Under the pieces are notes generated by a model. That model did not search any database. It was not told the DNA's origin and was given only the letters and a program-made list of their open reading frames with translations. DNA of 64,000 bases from Caldimonas thermodepolymerans (GTDB taxonomy: Bacteria; Pseudomonadota; Gammaproteobacteria; Burkholderiales; Burkholderiaceae_C): the NCBI RefSeq assembly GCF_015476235.1, contig NZ_CP064338.1, positions 1,550,001-1,614,000 on the forward strand, given 5' to 3'. Positions 38,537-46,604 of this stretch are shown here, piece by piece. Numbering within the stretch: the first letter of the stretch is position 1; the number at the start of each line of letters is the position of its first letter. Position numbers and translations under genes: made by a program.

Positions 38537-38928
38537 GCGGCCCTCCGCGCGAAGCGAGGCAGCGGCTGCAATGCGTCGCCCTGGTAGAAGCCGGGGAAGC
38601 GGTCCAGCTGGCGGCGGCCCTCGGCCGGGTCCAGCCCGGGGCTGAGCACCGCGGAGTCGAAGCCGCAGCGCTGCATCTGCAGCAGCTGGTCGATCAGCAC
38701 GTCGCCGGTGGCGCGGATCTCGCCCTTGAAGCCGTAGCGGCGGCGCAGCAGCACGGCCTGGCTGTAGGCGCGGCCGTCGGTGAACTTCGGGAAGCTCAGT
38801 TCGACGCGGTCCACGCCCTGCAGCGCGCCGCTGCGGGCCAGCTCGGGCAGGTCCGCATCGTTCGGGATCTGCAGCACCTTCGCGTCGGCGGGGTCGGCGG
38901 GAACGGCGTTGGCAGCAAAGATGTTCAT
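38533..38928 (-). CDS. DUF934 family protein of sulfur assimilation
   Basis: A 131-residue protein of the DUF934 family, seen almost only next to cysI and cysH in proteobacteria. Conserved core: VELSFPKFTDGRAYSQAVLLRRRYGFKGEIRATGDVLIDQL and MQRCGFD. It may help the sulfite reductase, perhaps as an electron-transfer or assembly partner; no catalytic motif is visible. Start 38928 gives MNIFAANAVP; a longer frame to 39129 would overlap cysI. It overlaps cysH at ATGA. Confidence 0.85.
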   Translation of the reverse strand: MNIFAANAVPADPADAKVLQIPNDADLPELARSGALQGVDRVELSFPKFTDGRAYSQAVLLRRRYGFKGEIRATGDVLIDQLLQMQRCGFDSAVLSPGLDPAEGRRQLDRFPGFYQGDALQPLPRFARRAA

Positions 38929-38959
38929 GTCGTGGATCTCGTGGATCGGCGCCGGCCGG

Positions 38960-40747
38960 TCAGGCCGCGGCCAGGTGTTCGGTGCGGGCGTGGCGGGCGC
39001 CGTTGGCGGCGGCCTTGAACGGGTCGTGGCCCACGCGGCGCAGCGTGTCGATGAAGAGTTCGCCGGGCTGGCGCAGCTCGCGGTAGACCTCGAGGATGGC
39101 CTCGATGGCGTCGGGCACCTCGTCGGCACGGAACGAGGGGCCGACCACCTTGCCGGGCTGCGCCGGGCCGGACAGGTCGCTGCCGTCGGTGCCGCCCAGC
39201 GTGATCTGGTACCACTCCATGCCGTCCTTGTCGACGCCGAGGATGCCGATGTGGCCGCTGTGGTGATGGCCGCAGGAGTTGATGCAGCCGCTCATGTGCA
39301 GGTCGATCGGGCCCAGGTCGAACAGCTCGTCGAGGTCCTGGTAGCGCTCGGTGATCGCCGCCGCGATCGGCAGCGAGCGGGCGTTGGCCAGCGAGCAGAA
39401 GTCGCCGCCCGGGCAGGCGATCATGTCGGTCAGCAACCCGATGTTGGGCGTGGCCAGGCCCAGCGAGCGGGCCGTCTCGTACAGCGCGGGCAGGTCGGAC
39501 TCGTGCACCCAGGGCAGCAGCAGGTTCTGCTCGTGCGTCAGGCGCGCCTCGCCGGCGCTGAACTGCTCGGCGAGTTGCGCGAGCGCATCCAGCGTGTCGG
39601 CATCGGCGTCGCCGGGGGCGAAGCCCACGCGCTTGAACGACAGCGTGACGGCCTTGAGGCCCGGCAGGCGGTGGTTGCGCACGTTCTGCTTCAGCCAGCG
39701 CTGGTAGAGCAGGCCGTTGGTGTCGACCTTGGACGGCAGGTTGGCCGGCTTGAGCTCGGGCACCGCGAAGCCCGCCTGCACGCGGTCCAGCTCGGCCTGG
39801 GTGATGGTGTGCGGGGCGCCGTCCTGCTCGACGATGGCCTTGTATTCGGCCTCGACCGCATCGATGAAGCGCTGGCCTTCGGCCTTGACCAGGATCTTGA
39901 TGCGCGCCTTCCACTTGTTGTCGCGCCGGCCGTAGCCGTTGTAGACGCGGATGACGGCCTCGAAGTAGTTCAGCAGCTGGTGCCAGGGCAGGAACTCGCG
40001 CACCACGGTGCCGATGACGGGCGTGCGGCCCATGCCACCGCCGACGCGGACCTTGAAGCCGACCTCGCCGTCGTCGGTGCGCACGGCCTGCACGCCGATG
40101 TCATACCAGCCGGTGGCGGCGCGGTCCTCGCGGGCGCCGTTGAAGGCGATCTTGAACTTGCGTGGCAGGAAGGCGAACTCGGGATGCAGCGTGCTCCACT
40201 GGCGCGCGATCTCGGCGAACGGGCGCACGTCGACGATGGTGTCATCGGCGATCCCGGCATCGGCCTCGCAGGTGATGTTGCGGATCGCGTTGCCGCTGGT
40301 CTGGATGCCGTGCATGTTCACGCTGGCCAGCAGCTCCATGACTTCGGCGGCCTTGGCCAGCGGGATCCAGTTGAACTGCACGTTGGTGCGCGTCGTGAAG
40401 TGGCCGTAGCCGTACTTCAGCCGCGGCGCGGCGAGCTTCTGGCCGGGCTGGGCGGCCTGCAGCGCGTCCTGGGTGGCCTGGGCATGGGCCAGCAGCTCGG
40501 GGTCGGGGCGGTCGTACTCGCGCGCGATGCGGGCCAGCATGCGCAGCTGCTTGCTGTTGATCTCGCCGTAGGGCACGGCGATGCGGGCCATCGGGGCATA
40601 GCGCTGGATGTACCAGCCGTTCTGCAGGCGCAGCGGCAGCAGCTGCTCGTCGGTCAGTTCGCCGCGCTGCCAGCGCTCCAGCTGGTCGCGGAACTGCGCG
40701 GCACGCTGCCTGACGAACTGCTGGTCGAACTCGTTGTATTGATACAT
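38960..40747 (-). CDS. cysI: Sulfite reductase hemoprotein (nitrite/sulfite reductase family)
   Basis: A 595-residue sirohaem and [4Fe-4S] protein reducing sulfite to sulfide with six electrons. Two duplicated halves. Cluster cysteines: ACPGGDFC near residues 445-451 and GCINSCGHH near 488-492. The length exceeds E. coli CysI (570). No CysJ flavoprotein is present, so electrons probably come from ferredoxin or a different reductase, consistent with fdxA and its NADP reductase close by. First gene of cysI-DUF934-cysH-cysD-cysN-cobA, read from the dyad-bearing promoter upstream. Confidence 0.93.
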   Translation of the reverse strand: MYQYNEFDQQFVRQRAAQFRDQLERWQRGELTDEQLLPLRLQNGWYIQRYAPMARIAVPYGEINSKQLRMLARIAREYDRPDPELLAHAQATQDALQAAQPGQKLAAPRLKYGYGHFTTRTNVQFNWIPLAKAAEVMELLASVNMHGIQTSGNAIRNITCEADAGIADDTIVDVRPFAEIARQWSTLHPEFAFLPRKFKIAFNGAREDRAATGWYDIGVQAVRTDDGEVGFKVRVGGGMGRTPVIGTVVREFLPWHQLLNYFEAVIRVYNGYGRRDNKWKARIKILVKAEGQRFIDAVEAEYKAIVEQDGAPHTITQAELDRVQAGFAVPELKPANLPSKVDTNGLLYQRWLKQNVRNHRLPGLKAVTLSFKRVGFAPGDADADTLDALAQLAEQFSAGEARLTHEQNLLLPWVHESDLPALYETARSLGLATPNIGLLTDMIACPGGDFCSLANARSLPIAAAITERYQDLDELFDLGPIDLHMSGCINSCGHHHSGHIGILGVDKDGMEWYQITLGGTDGSDLSGPAQPGKVVGPSFRADEVPDAIEAILEVYRELRQPGELFIDTLRRVGHDPFKAAANGARHARTEHLAAA

Positions 40748-40850
40748 CGTGGCTTCTTCAGTGAATGTCCTTCTGGCCGGCCTCCGGGAACCTCCCGCGC
40801 CCCTCGGGGCGGACCATGCCGATCGCCGGCCGCACGGGGCCGAACGGCGA

Positions 40851-40885
40851 CTGTAGAAGCCCTCTATATAAAAGAGAACTACAGT
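40851..40885 (-). promoter_or_regulatory. 35-bp dyad over the candidate cysI promoter
   Basis: ACTGTAG (40851-40857) and CTACAGT (40879-40885) form a perfect 7-bp inverted repeat. Inside it CTCT and AGAG (40862-40876) frame an A/T core that reads TATATA on the minus strand, a plausible -10 about 110 nt before cysI. No good -35 exists, as expected for an activator-dependent promoter such as those of CysB-type LysR regulators. The regulator is inferred. Confidence 0.55.
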
Positions 40886-40944
40886 TTTGTTGGTTGTTTA
40901 TCGAAGAACGTTATTTGGAAAGCGTCGGGTCCGACCGGCCCCGA

Positions 40945-40950
40945 TAGAAT
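40945..40950 (+). promoter_or_regulatory. -10-like TAGAAT placed for a leaderless mRNA
   Basis: TAGAAT ends 8 nt before the ATG of the patatin gene, with no Shine-Dalgarno sequence in between. Confidence 0.45.
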
Positions 40951-40958
40951 GCGCAGCC

Positions 40959-41906
40959 ATGCCTGACTGCATCCGTGTGGCGCCACGCCGCATCTTCCTG
41001 GCGCAGTCGCTGCGGCGCTGCGCCCTGTTGGCGGCGGGCGCGCTGCTGGCGGCATGCCAGACCCCGCCCAGCCCGCCGCCTGCCCCTCCGCAAGAGCCTC
41101 CACCGGTCGCCACCCCGGCGCCGCCACCCCGGCCGCCGCGCATCGGGCTGGCGCTCGGCGGCGGTGCCGCGCGCGGCTTCGCGCACGTGGGCGTGCTGCA
41201 GGTGCTGGAGGAGCACGGCATCCGGCCCGACCTGGTGGTCGGCACCTCCGCCGGCAGCCTGGTCGCGACGCTGTATGCCTCCGGCAAGAGCGGCCAGCAG
41301 CTCGCCGCGCTGGCCGACAGCATGGACGAGCTGATGATCACCGACTGGTCGTTCCCGTTCCGCGGCGTGCTGCGCGGCCAGGCGCTGGCGCGCTACGTGC
41401 GGCAGCACACCGGCGGCAAGCTGATCGAGCAGATGGCCATCCCGCTGGGCATCGTCGCCACCGACCTGCGCAGCGGGCAGGGCGTGCTGTTCCGGCGCGG
41501 CGACGCGGCCACCGCGGTACGCGCTTCCAGCGCCGTGCCGGCCGTGTTCCAGCCGGTCAGCATCCAGGGGCGCGAGTACGTGGACGGCGGGCTGGTCTCG
41601 CCGGTGCCGGTGCGCCATGCGCGCGAGATGGGCGCGGAGCTGGTGATCGCGGTCGACATCTCCGCGGTGCCCGAGGGCAACCCGGTGGGGGACGCGATGA
41701 GCATGCTGCTGCAGACCTTCGCGATCATGGGGCGCAGCATCAACCAGTGGGAGCTGCGCGACGCCGACATCGTGATCCGTCCGCGGCTGGCCGGCATCGC
41801 CGGCGCGGACTTCGCGGCGCGCCGCCGCGTGATCCAGGCCGGGCGCGAGGCGGCGCAGGCCGCTATCCCGGAGCTCAAGCGCAAGATCGCCGCGGCGACC
41901 CCCTGA
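40959..41906 (+). CDS. Patatin-like phospholipase lipoprotein
   Basis: A 315-residue protein. The signal peptide carries a lipobox LLAAC, so it should be lipid-anchored in the envelope. A Pro-rich linker (PSPPPAPPQEPPP) leads to a patatin domain: oxyanion loop LGGGAARGFAHVG, nucleophile Ser97 in GTSAGS, and Asp209 in DGGL, the complete catalytic dyad. It resembles the RssA group of patatin-like lipases; substrate not known. Divergent from cysI across the dyad promoter. Confidence 0.88.
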   Translation: MPDCIRVAPRRIFLAQSLRRCALLAAGALLAACQTPPSPPPAPPQEPPPVATPAPPPRPPRIGLALGGGAARGFAHVGVLQVLEEHGIRPDLVVGTSAGSLVATLYASGKSGQQLAALADSMDELMITDWSFPFRGVLRGQALARYVRQHTGGKLIEQMAIPLGIVATDLRSGQGVLFRRGDAATAVRASSAVPAVFQPVSIQGREYVDGGLVSPVPVRHAREMGAELVIAVDISAVPEGNPVGDAMSMLLQTFAIMGRSINQWELRDADIVIRPRLAGIAGADFAARRRVIQAGREAAQAAIPELKRKIAAATP

Positions 41907-41914
41907 ACGCGGGC

Positions 41915-41946
41915 AAAAAAATGCCCGGTGGCAAGACCACCGGGCA
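41915..41946 (-). terminator. Rho-independent terminator after phaP
   Basis: Stem TGCCCGGTGG / CCACCGGGCA (10 bp) with a 5-nt loop; on the minus strand it is followed by seven T. Confidence 0.9.
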
Positions 41947-42080
41947 AAGGTACCTTGAAAGAGGATTTCGAGAGGTACCGAGGAGACAACCTTTCAGGGA
42001 GACCGTGACGTCACGGTGCTCCGGAGAGTGGGGGCCGGTCCGGAAAGTTCAAGCCCCCGCACACATCCTGTTACGCAGGC

Positions 42081-42638
42081 TCAGGCCGCGGCGCCGCGCT
42101 TGCCCTTGGTGGCCTGTTGCGTGGCCTTGACCGCGGTGTTGGTCACGGCCTGGAAGTTCGCTTCGGCCACGTCGGCAGCCTGCTTGACGGCCTTCTGCAT
42201 GCTTTCGAACGCGTTGTTGGCGGCGGCGACGGCCGACTTGACCAGCGCGACGGCGTTCTCGGTGCCGGCCGGCGCGTTCTTCACCGCGTTGTCGACCACG
42301 GCCATGAACTTGCGCTGGAATTCGGCGACCTGTTCCTCGACCAGCTTGCCGACTTCGGCATTGGTGCTGGCGGCGATGTCGTACACGTGGCGGCCGTAGG
42401 CGGCGGCCTTCTCGGCGCTGGGCTGCAGCAGGCCGGCCTGCAGGGCCATCAGCTCCTGGGCGTCCTTCACCGACAGCACGGCCTGGGCATGGCTGGTGGC
42501 CTCGTCCAGGGCGGTCTTCGCGACTTGCACGTTCAGCCCGATCAGCTTCTCGGCGCCTTCGAAGGCTTTCTGGGTCAGGCCGAAGAGGGCCTCGACGTTG
42601 GCTTTCTGGGCTTCGATGATTTGTTCGGCAGTCAACAT
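42081..42638 (-). CDS. phaP: Phasin, polyhydroxyalkanoate granule protein
   Basis: A 185-residue, Ala-rich, all-helical protein of the PhaP family ([63 protein letters not shown]). Phasins coat polyhydroxybutyrate granules and stabilise them. A full AGGAGG ribosome-binding site 6 nt upstream suggests high expression. The tail is Lys/Ala-rich ([15 protein letters not shown]). Flanked by its own promoter with a PhaR-like operator and by a strong terminator, so it is monocistronic. PHB synthesis genes themselves are not in the window. Confidence 0.95.
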   Translation of the reverse strand: MLTAEQIIEAQKANVEALFGLTQKAFEGAEKLIGLNVQVAKTALDEATSHAQAVLSVKDAQELMALQAGLLQPSAEKAAAYGRHVYDIAASTNAEVGKLVEEQVAEFQRKFMAVVDNAVKNAPAGTENAVALVKSAVAAANNAFESMQKAVKQAADVAEANFQAVTNTAVKATQQATKGKRGAAA

Positions 42639-42700
42639 GTTTACCTCCTGGTGGGCGGGTTGCTGGGCGCTGCATCATGTTGCGCTGCAGCATGGAAGGA

Positions 42701-42728
42701 AGTATAGGGACTGGGGCCGGGCTTGCAA
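42701..42728 (-). promoter_or_regulatory. phaP promoter
   Basis: Minus strand: TTGCAA, 16 bp, TATACT (5 of 6 in the -10), 63 nt before the phaP start. A second palindrome GCTGCAGC (42684-42691) lies where transcription should begin. Confidence 0.6.
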
Positions 42729-42735
42729 GCCTTTT

Positions 42736-42752
42736 TTGCTGCAATGCAGCAA
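42736..42752. promoter_or_regulatory. PhaR-like operator
   Basis: TTGCTGCAATGCAGCAA is a perfect 17-bp palindrome with an odd central A, and contains CTGC-N3-GCAG, the form described for PhaR binding in Paracoccus. It lies just upstream of the phaP -35. PhaR represses phasin genes until PHB granules sequester it. Confidence 0.65.
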
Positions 42753-42844
42753 TTTTAGGTGGGGTCCTCTAAAACCGGGCCGGGGGGGTCGGTGTCGCGT
42801 TGCGGACAGCCGTCCGGCGCCGCGATGGAATAATCGTCTGCGCC

Positions 42845-43276
42845 ATGTCCCGACCGCAGCCCGAGGCGCGCAGCGCCTACCGCCACTTCCTGCCGATCAC
42901 CACCCGCTGGATGGACAACGACATCTACGGGCACGTCAACAACGTCGTCTACTACAGCTACTTCGACACGGTGGTGAACCAGTACCTGATCGCGCAAGGG
43001 GTGCTGGACATCCACGCCGGCGAGGTGATCGGGCTGGTGGTCGAGACCCAGTGCAACTACTTTGCGCCGCTGGCCTTCCCGCAGACGGTGGAAGCCGGCC
43101 TGCGCGTGGCCCGCCTCGGCACGTCGAGCGTGCGCTACGAGGTGGGGTTGTTTGCCGAAGGCGAGCCGCTGACCGCGGCGCGCGGTCACTTCGTGCACGT
43201 GTATGTGGATCGCACCACGCGCCGGCCGGCACCGCTGCCGGCATCGCTGGTGCAGGCCTTGGAGAAGCTCCGATGA
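42845..43276 (+). CDS. Acyl-CoA thioesterase, 4HBT hotdog family
   Basis: A 143-residue hotdog-fold thioesterase that hydrolyses acyl-CoA. The 4-hydroxybenzoyl-CoA thioesterase active-site block is present: [22 protein letters not shown], with the catalytic aspartate followed by G-H-V-N-N. Substrate not known. Start 42845 ([10 protein letters not shown]) is chosen over 42800 because homologues begin near there and an AATAAT box lies 10 nt before it. Its stop overlaps the next start (ATGA), so it is coupled to the nitroreductase. Confidence 0.85.
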   Translation: MSRPQPEARSAYRHFLPITTRWMDNDIYGHVNNVVYYSYFDTVVNQYLIAQGVLDIHAGEVIGLVVETQCNYFAPLAFPQTVEAGLRVARLGTSSVRYEVGLFAEGEPLTAARGHFVHVYVDRTTRRPAPLPASLVQALEKLR

Positions 43277-43971
43277 CGGGACTGCCCGACACCGCCGCGA
43301 TCGTCGATGCGGCCATCACCTCGCGCCGCTCGGTGCGCGCCTTCCTGCCCACGCCGGTGCCGCGGCGCGTGATCGAGGACATCCTGCGCGTGGCGTCGCG
43401 CGCCCCCTCGGGCACCAACACCCAGCCGTGGAAGGTCTACGTGCTGACCGGTGCGGCGCGCGAGGCGCTCAGCCGCAAGATCCTGGCCGCCCACGACGAC
43501 CCGGCGGTGGCTGCGACGCACCGGGAGGAGTATCCCTATTACCCGCGCGAGTGGGTCTCGCCCTACGTCGACCGGCGTCGCAAGGTGGGCTGGGACCTGT
43601 ACGGGCTGCTGGGCATCGCCAAGGGCGACAAGGCGCGCATGCACGCCCAGCACGGGCGCAACTACTCGTTCTTCGACGCCCCGGTGGGGCTGATGTTCAC
43701 GATCGACCGGGTGATGGAGCTGGGCAGCTGGCTGGACTACGGCATGTTCCTGCAGAACATCATGATCGCGGCGCGAGCCCGCGGGCTGGACACCTGCCCG
43801 CAGGCGGCGTTCACGCAGTTCCACCGCATCGTGATGGAGCACATCGGCGCGCCGGCCAACGAGATGCTGGTGTGCGGGATGTCGCTGGGCTACGCCGACC
43901 CCGAGGCGGTCGAGAATCGCCTGCAGACCGAGCGCGAGCCGGTCGAGGGCTTCACGACCTTCCTGGAATGA
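43273..43971 (+). CDS. Nitroreductase family protein
   Basis: A 232-residue FMN-dependent oxidoreductase. N-terminal FMN block [38 protein letters not shown] and the C-terminal [14 protein letters not shown] are typical of the family. Such enzymes reduce nitroaromatics or quinones with NAD(P)H. The physiological substrate cannot be told. Translationally coupled to the thioesterase; the DUF1992 gene follows 4 nt later. Confidence 0.88.
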   Translation: MTGLPDTAAIVDAAITSRRSVRAFLPTPVPRRVIEDILRVASRAPSGTNTQPWKVYVLTGAAREALSRKILAAHDDPAVAATHREEYPYYPREWVSPYVDRRRKVGWDLYGLLGIAKGDKARMHAQHGRNYSFFDAPVGLMFTIDRVMELGSWLDYGMFLQNIMIAARARGLDTCPQAAFTQFHRIVMEHIGAPANEMLVCGMSLGYADPEAVENRLQTEREPVEGFTTFLE

Positions 43972-43975
43972 CGCG

Positions 43976-44356
43976 ATGGTGATGTCCGCGCTCGAGTGGG
44001 TGGCCGAGGAGCGCATCGCGCGCGCCGTGGCTGCCGGCGAGCTGTCCGGCCTGCCGGGCGAAGGCCGGCCGCTCGAGCTGGACGACGACCGCCTGGTCCC
44101 GGTGGAGCAGCGCGCTGCGCTGCGGGTGCTGAAGAACTCGGGCCACGTGCCCGAGGAGGTGCGCCTGCTCAAGGCCCTGCGCGAAGCCGAACGCGAGGCC
44201 GCCGATGCCGAGGGCGAGGCGCGCCTGGCCGCGCAGCGGCGCCTGCTGTCCTTGCGGGTGCGGCTGGAGGCGGCCGGCGTGCCATGTGGCAGTGGCACGG
44301 CCTGGGCCGAGTACGAGCCGCGCATCCGTGCACGGCTGGGACGCCAATCCGGCTGA
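43976..44356 (+). CDS. DUF1992 (DnaJ-homologue subfamily C member 28-like) protein
   Basis: A 126-residue protein with the DUF1992 domain: ALEWVAEERIARAVAAGELSGLPGEGRPLELDDD and the block VLKNSGHVPEEVRLLKAL. Despite the family name there is no J domain. Function unknown; members sit in the cytoplasm and are helical. Start 43976 or 43982. Third gene of a thioesterase-nitroreductase-DUF1992 string. Confidence 0.8.
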   Translation: MVMSALEWVAEERIARAVAAGELSGLPGEGRPLELDDDRLVPVEQRAALRVLKNSGHVPEEVRLLKALREAEREAADAEGEARLAAQRRLLSLRVRLEAAGVPCGSGTAWAEYEPRIRARLGRQSG

Positions 44357-44424
44357 ACGGGCCATCGGTATTTTCCTGAGGCCGGGGCTTTCGGCAGTGA
44401 AGGTCCGCGTAAGGGACCCCTTCC

Positions 44425-44430
44425 TATAAT
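44425..44430 (+). promoter_or_regulatory. Consensus -10 TATAAT placed for a leaderless mRNA
   Basis: A perfect TATAAT ends 8 nt before the ATG of the lutC-like gene, with only CCGCCGCC between, so there is no room for a ribosome-binding site. Confidence 0.55.
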
Positions 44431-44438
44431 CCGCCGCC

Positions 44439-45116
44439 ATGCGGAGACCTCTGGAGACCACCCCCGCCCGCGAGCGCATCCTGGCGCGCATCCGGCGGCA
44501 GCAGCACCGCGACGAGGGCCAGCGGCCGGCGGAAGAACGGGAAGCGGACGAGTGGCTGCAAAGGCATCCGCGCGGTCCCTTGCCGGCGCTCGGCGCCGCA
44601 CCCATCGAACGGTTCCGCGAGATGGCCCAGCGCATGCAGACCACGCTGGACGAAGTCGCCACGTGGGACGAGGCGCCGGCTGCGGTGGCGCGCTACCTCG
44701 CCGCACACGGGCTGCCCCCGGCGGCCGTCGCCTACGACAACCTGCAACACCTGCGCTGGCTGGAGGCGGGCCTCGCGGTGGAGCACCGCCCGCCGCGCGA
44801 CGAGGACCTTGTCAGCATCACCGACTGCTTCTGCGCCGTGGCCGAGACCGGCTCGCTGGTGTTCGCGACCAGCCCGTCCATCTGGGCCACCGCCCACCTG
44901 CTGCCCGAGACGCACATCGTGCTGCTCGATGCGCGTCGCATCGTCAGCCACCAGGAAGACGCCTTCGACCTCATGCGCACCGAGCTGGGCGAGATCCCGC
45001 GCGGCTTCAACACCGTCTCGGGCCCATCCCGCACCGGTGACATCGAACAGACCATCGTGCTGGGCGCCCACGGCCCGTACCGGGTGCATGTCGTGATCGT
45101 CCGGACGCAGGGCTGA
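44439..45116 (+). CDS. LutC/YkgG family protein
   Basis: A 225-residue protein of the LUD family (LutC/YkgG). Recognised by VAYDNLQHLRWL, the core VSITDCFCAVAETGSLVFATSPSI, and the C-terminal PSRTGDIEQTIVLGAHGPYRVHVVIV. LutC normally works with LutA and LutB in L-lactate oxidation; neither is beside it, so the partner genes are elsewhere or this is an orphan. The N-terminus (RERILARIRRQQ) is typical. Its promoter lies right against the start codon. Confidence 0.8.
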   Translation: MRRPLETTPARERILARIRRQQHRDEGQRPAEEREADEWLQRHPRGPLPALGAAPIERFREMAQRMQTTLDEVATWDEAPAAVARYLAAHGLPPAAVAYDNLQHLRWLEAGLAVEHRPPRDEDLVSITDCFCAVAETGSLVFATSPSIWATAHLLPETHIVLLDARRIVSHQEDAFDLMRTELGEIPRGFNTVSGPSRTGDIEQTIVLGAHGPYRVHVVIVRTQG

Positions 45117-45168
45117 GCGCATGCGGTCCGGTCGCCCACCCACCCATCATTCGAGAGAAGAGAAGACG

Positions 45169-46584
45169 ATGATCAGACACCTGCCGCGTCATGTGGCGCT
45201 GTTGTGCGCCGGCCTGCTCGCGCCGGGGCTGGCCCTGGCCGCCGACATCGATGGCGCCACGCTGTCGGTGTGGTGGGCCGTGCCGTTTGCCGGCATCCTG
45301 CTGTCGATCGCGATCGTGCCGCTGGTGGCGCCGTTCGTCTGGCACCACCACTACGGCAAGATCGCCGCCGGCTGGGCGCTCGCCTTCCTGATCCCGTTCG
45401 CGATCGCGTTCGGTCCGTCGACCGCGGCCGCCGGGTTGGTGCACGCGATGCTGGCCGAGTACATCCCGTTCATCATCCTGCTGACCGCGCTGTTCACGGT
45501 GGCCGGCGGCATCTTCGTGCGCGGCAACCTGCACGGCAGCCCGGCGCTGAACACCGGCCTGATGGCCATCGGCGCGTGCCTGGCCAGCGTGATGGGCACC
45601 ACCGGCGCGTCGATGCTGCTGATCCGTCCGCTGATCCGTGCCAACGACAACCGCAAGCACGTCGCGCACGTCATCATCTTCTTCATCTTCATCGTCTCCA
45701 ACATCGGCGGCTCGCTGACGCCGCTGGGGGATCCCCCGCTGTTCCTCGGCTTCCTGAAAGGGGTCGACTTCTTCTGGACGCTCCAGAACATCCTCCCTGA
45801 GACGCTGTTCCTGGTCGGTGCACTGCTGGTGATCTTCTACGTGCTCGACACCTGGTACTACCGGAAGGAGGGCGTGATCCCGCAGGACCCCACGCCTGAC
45901 AGCCCGACCTTCGGCATCGAGGGCAAGGTGAACTTCGTGCTGCTGCTGGCCATCGTCGGCCTGGTGCTGATGAGCGGCATCTGGAACCCGGGCATCGAGT
46001 TCGACATCTGGGGCACGCACGTGGGCCTGCCCCAGGTGGTGCGCGACGTGGCGCTGGTGGCGATCACCTTCATCTCGCTGGTCGTCACGCCGCAGTCGGC
46101 GCGCGAGCAGAACCAGTTCGGCTGGGCGCCGATGGCCGAAGTGGCCAAGCTGTTCGCCGGCATCTTCCTGACCATCATCCCCGTGCTGGCGATGCTCAAG
46201 GCCGGCCTCGACGGCCCGTTCGCGCCGGTGGTGCAGCTGGTCACCTCGTCCGAAGGCCAGCCCATCCCGGCGATGTACTTCTGGGCCACGGGCCTGCTGT
46301 CGTCCTTCCTTGACAACGCCCCGACCTATCTGGTGTTCTTCAACCTGGCCGGCGGCGATCCGCAGGAGCTGATGACCACGCTGGCGCCGGTGCTGGTGGC
46401 CATCTCGGACGGCGCGGTGTTCATGGGCGCGGTGACCTACATCGGCAACGCGCCGAACCTGATGGTCAAGGCGATCGCCGAGGACCGCGACATCCGCATG
46501 CCGAGCTTCTTCGGCTACATGCTGTGGTCGGTGGGCATCCTGATGCCGCTGTTCGTCATCACCACGTTGATCTGGCTGCGCTGA
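45169..46584 (+). CDS. Sodium:proton antiporter, NhaD type
   Basis: A 471-residue integral membrane protein of the ion transporter superfamily (NhaD/ArsB/CitT). The first helix doubles as a cleavable signal (LLCAGLLAPGLALAA), a feature of the NhaD group. Blocks FIFIVSNIGGSLTPLGDPPLFLGFLKGV and SSFLDNAPTYLVFFNLAGG, both with discontinuous helices, are the ion-binding hairpins of this family. It exports sodium in exchange for protons. Start 45169, with GAGAAGAGAAG upstream, is preferred over 45121. Monocistronic. Confidence 0.85.
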   Translation: MIRHLPRHVALLCAGLLAPGLALAADIDGATLSVWWAVPFAGILLSIAIVPLVAPFVWHHHYGKIAAGWALAFLIPFAIAFGPSTAAAGLVHAMLAEYIPFIILLTALFTVAGGIFVRGNLHGSPALNTGLMAIGACLASVMGTTGASMLLIRPLIRANDNRKHVAHVIIFFIFIVSNIGGSLTPLGDPPLFLGFLKGVDFFWTLQNILPETLFLVGALLVIFYVLDTWYYRKEGVIPQDPTPDSPTFGIEGKVNFVLLLAIVGLVLMSGIWNPGIEFDIWGTHVGLPQVVRDVALVAITFISLVVTPQSAREQNQFGWAPMAEVAKLFAGIFLTIIPVLAMLKAGLDGPFAPVVQLVTSSEGQPIPAMYFWATGLLSSFLDNAPTYLVFFNLAGGDPQELMTTLAPVLVAISDGAVFMGAVTYIGNAPNLMVKAIAEDRDIRMPSFFGYMLWSVGILMPLFVITTLIWLR

Positions 46585-46604
46585 GACGCGCAAGGAGGTC
46601 CGGC

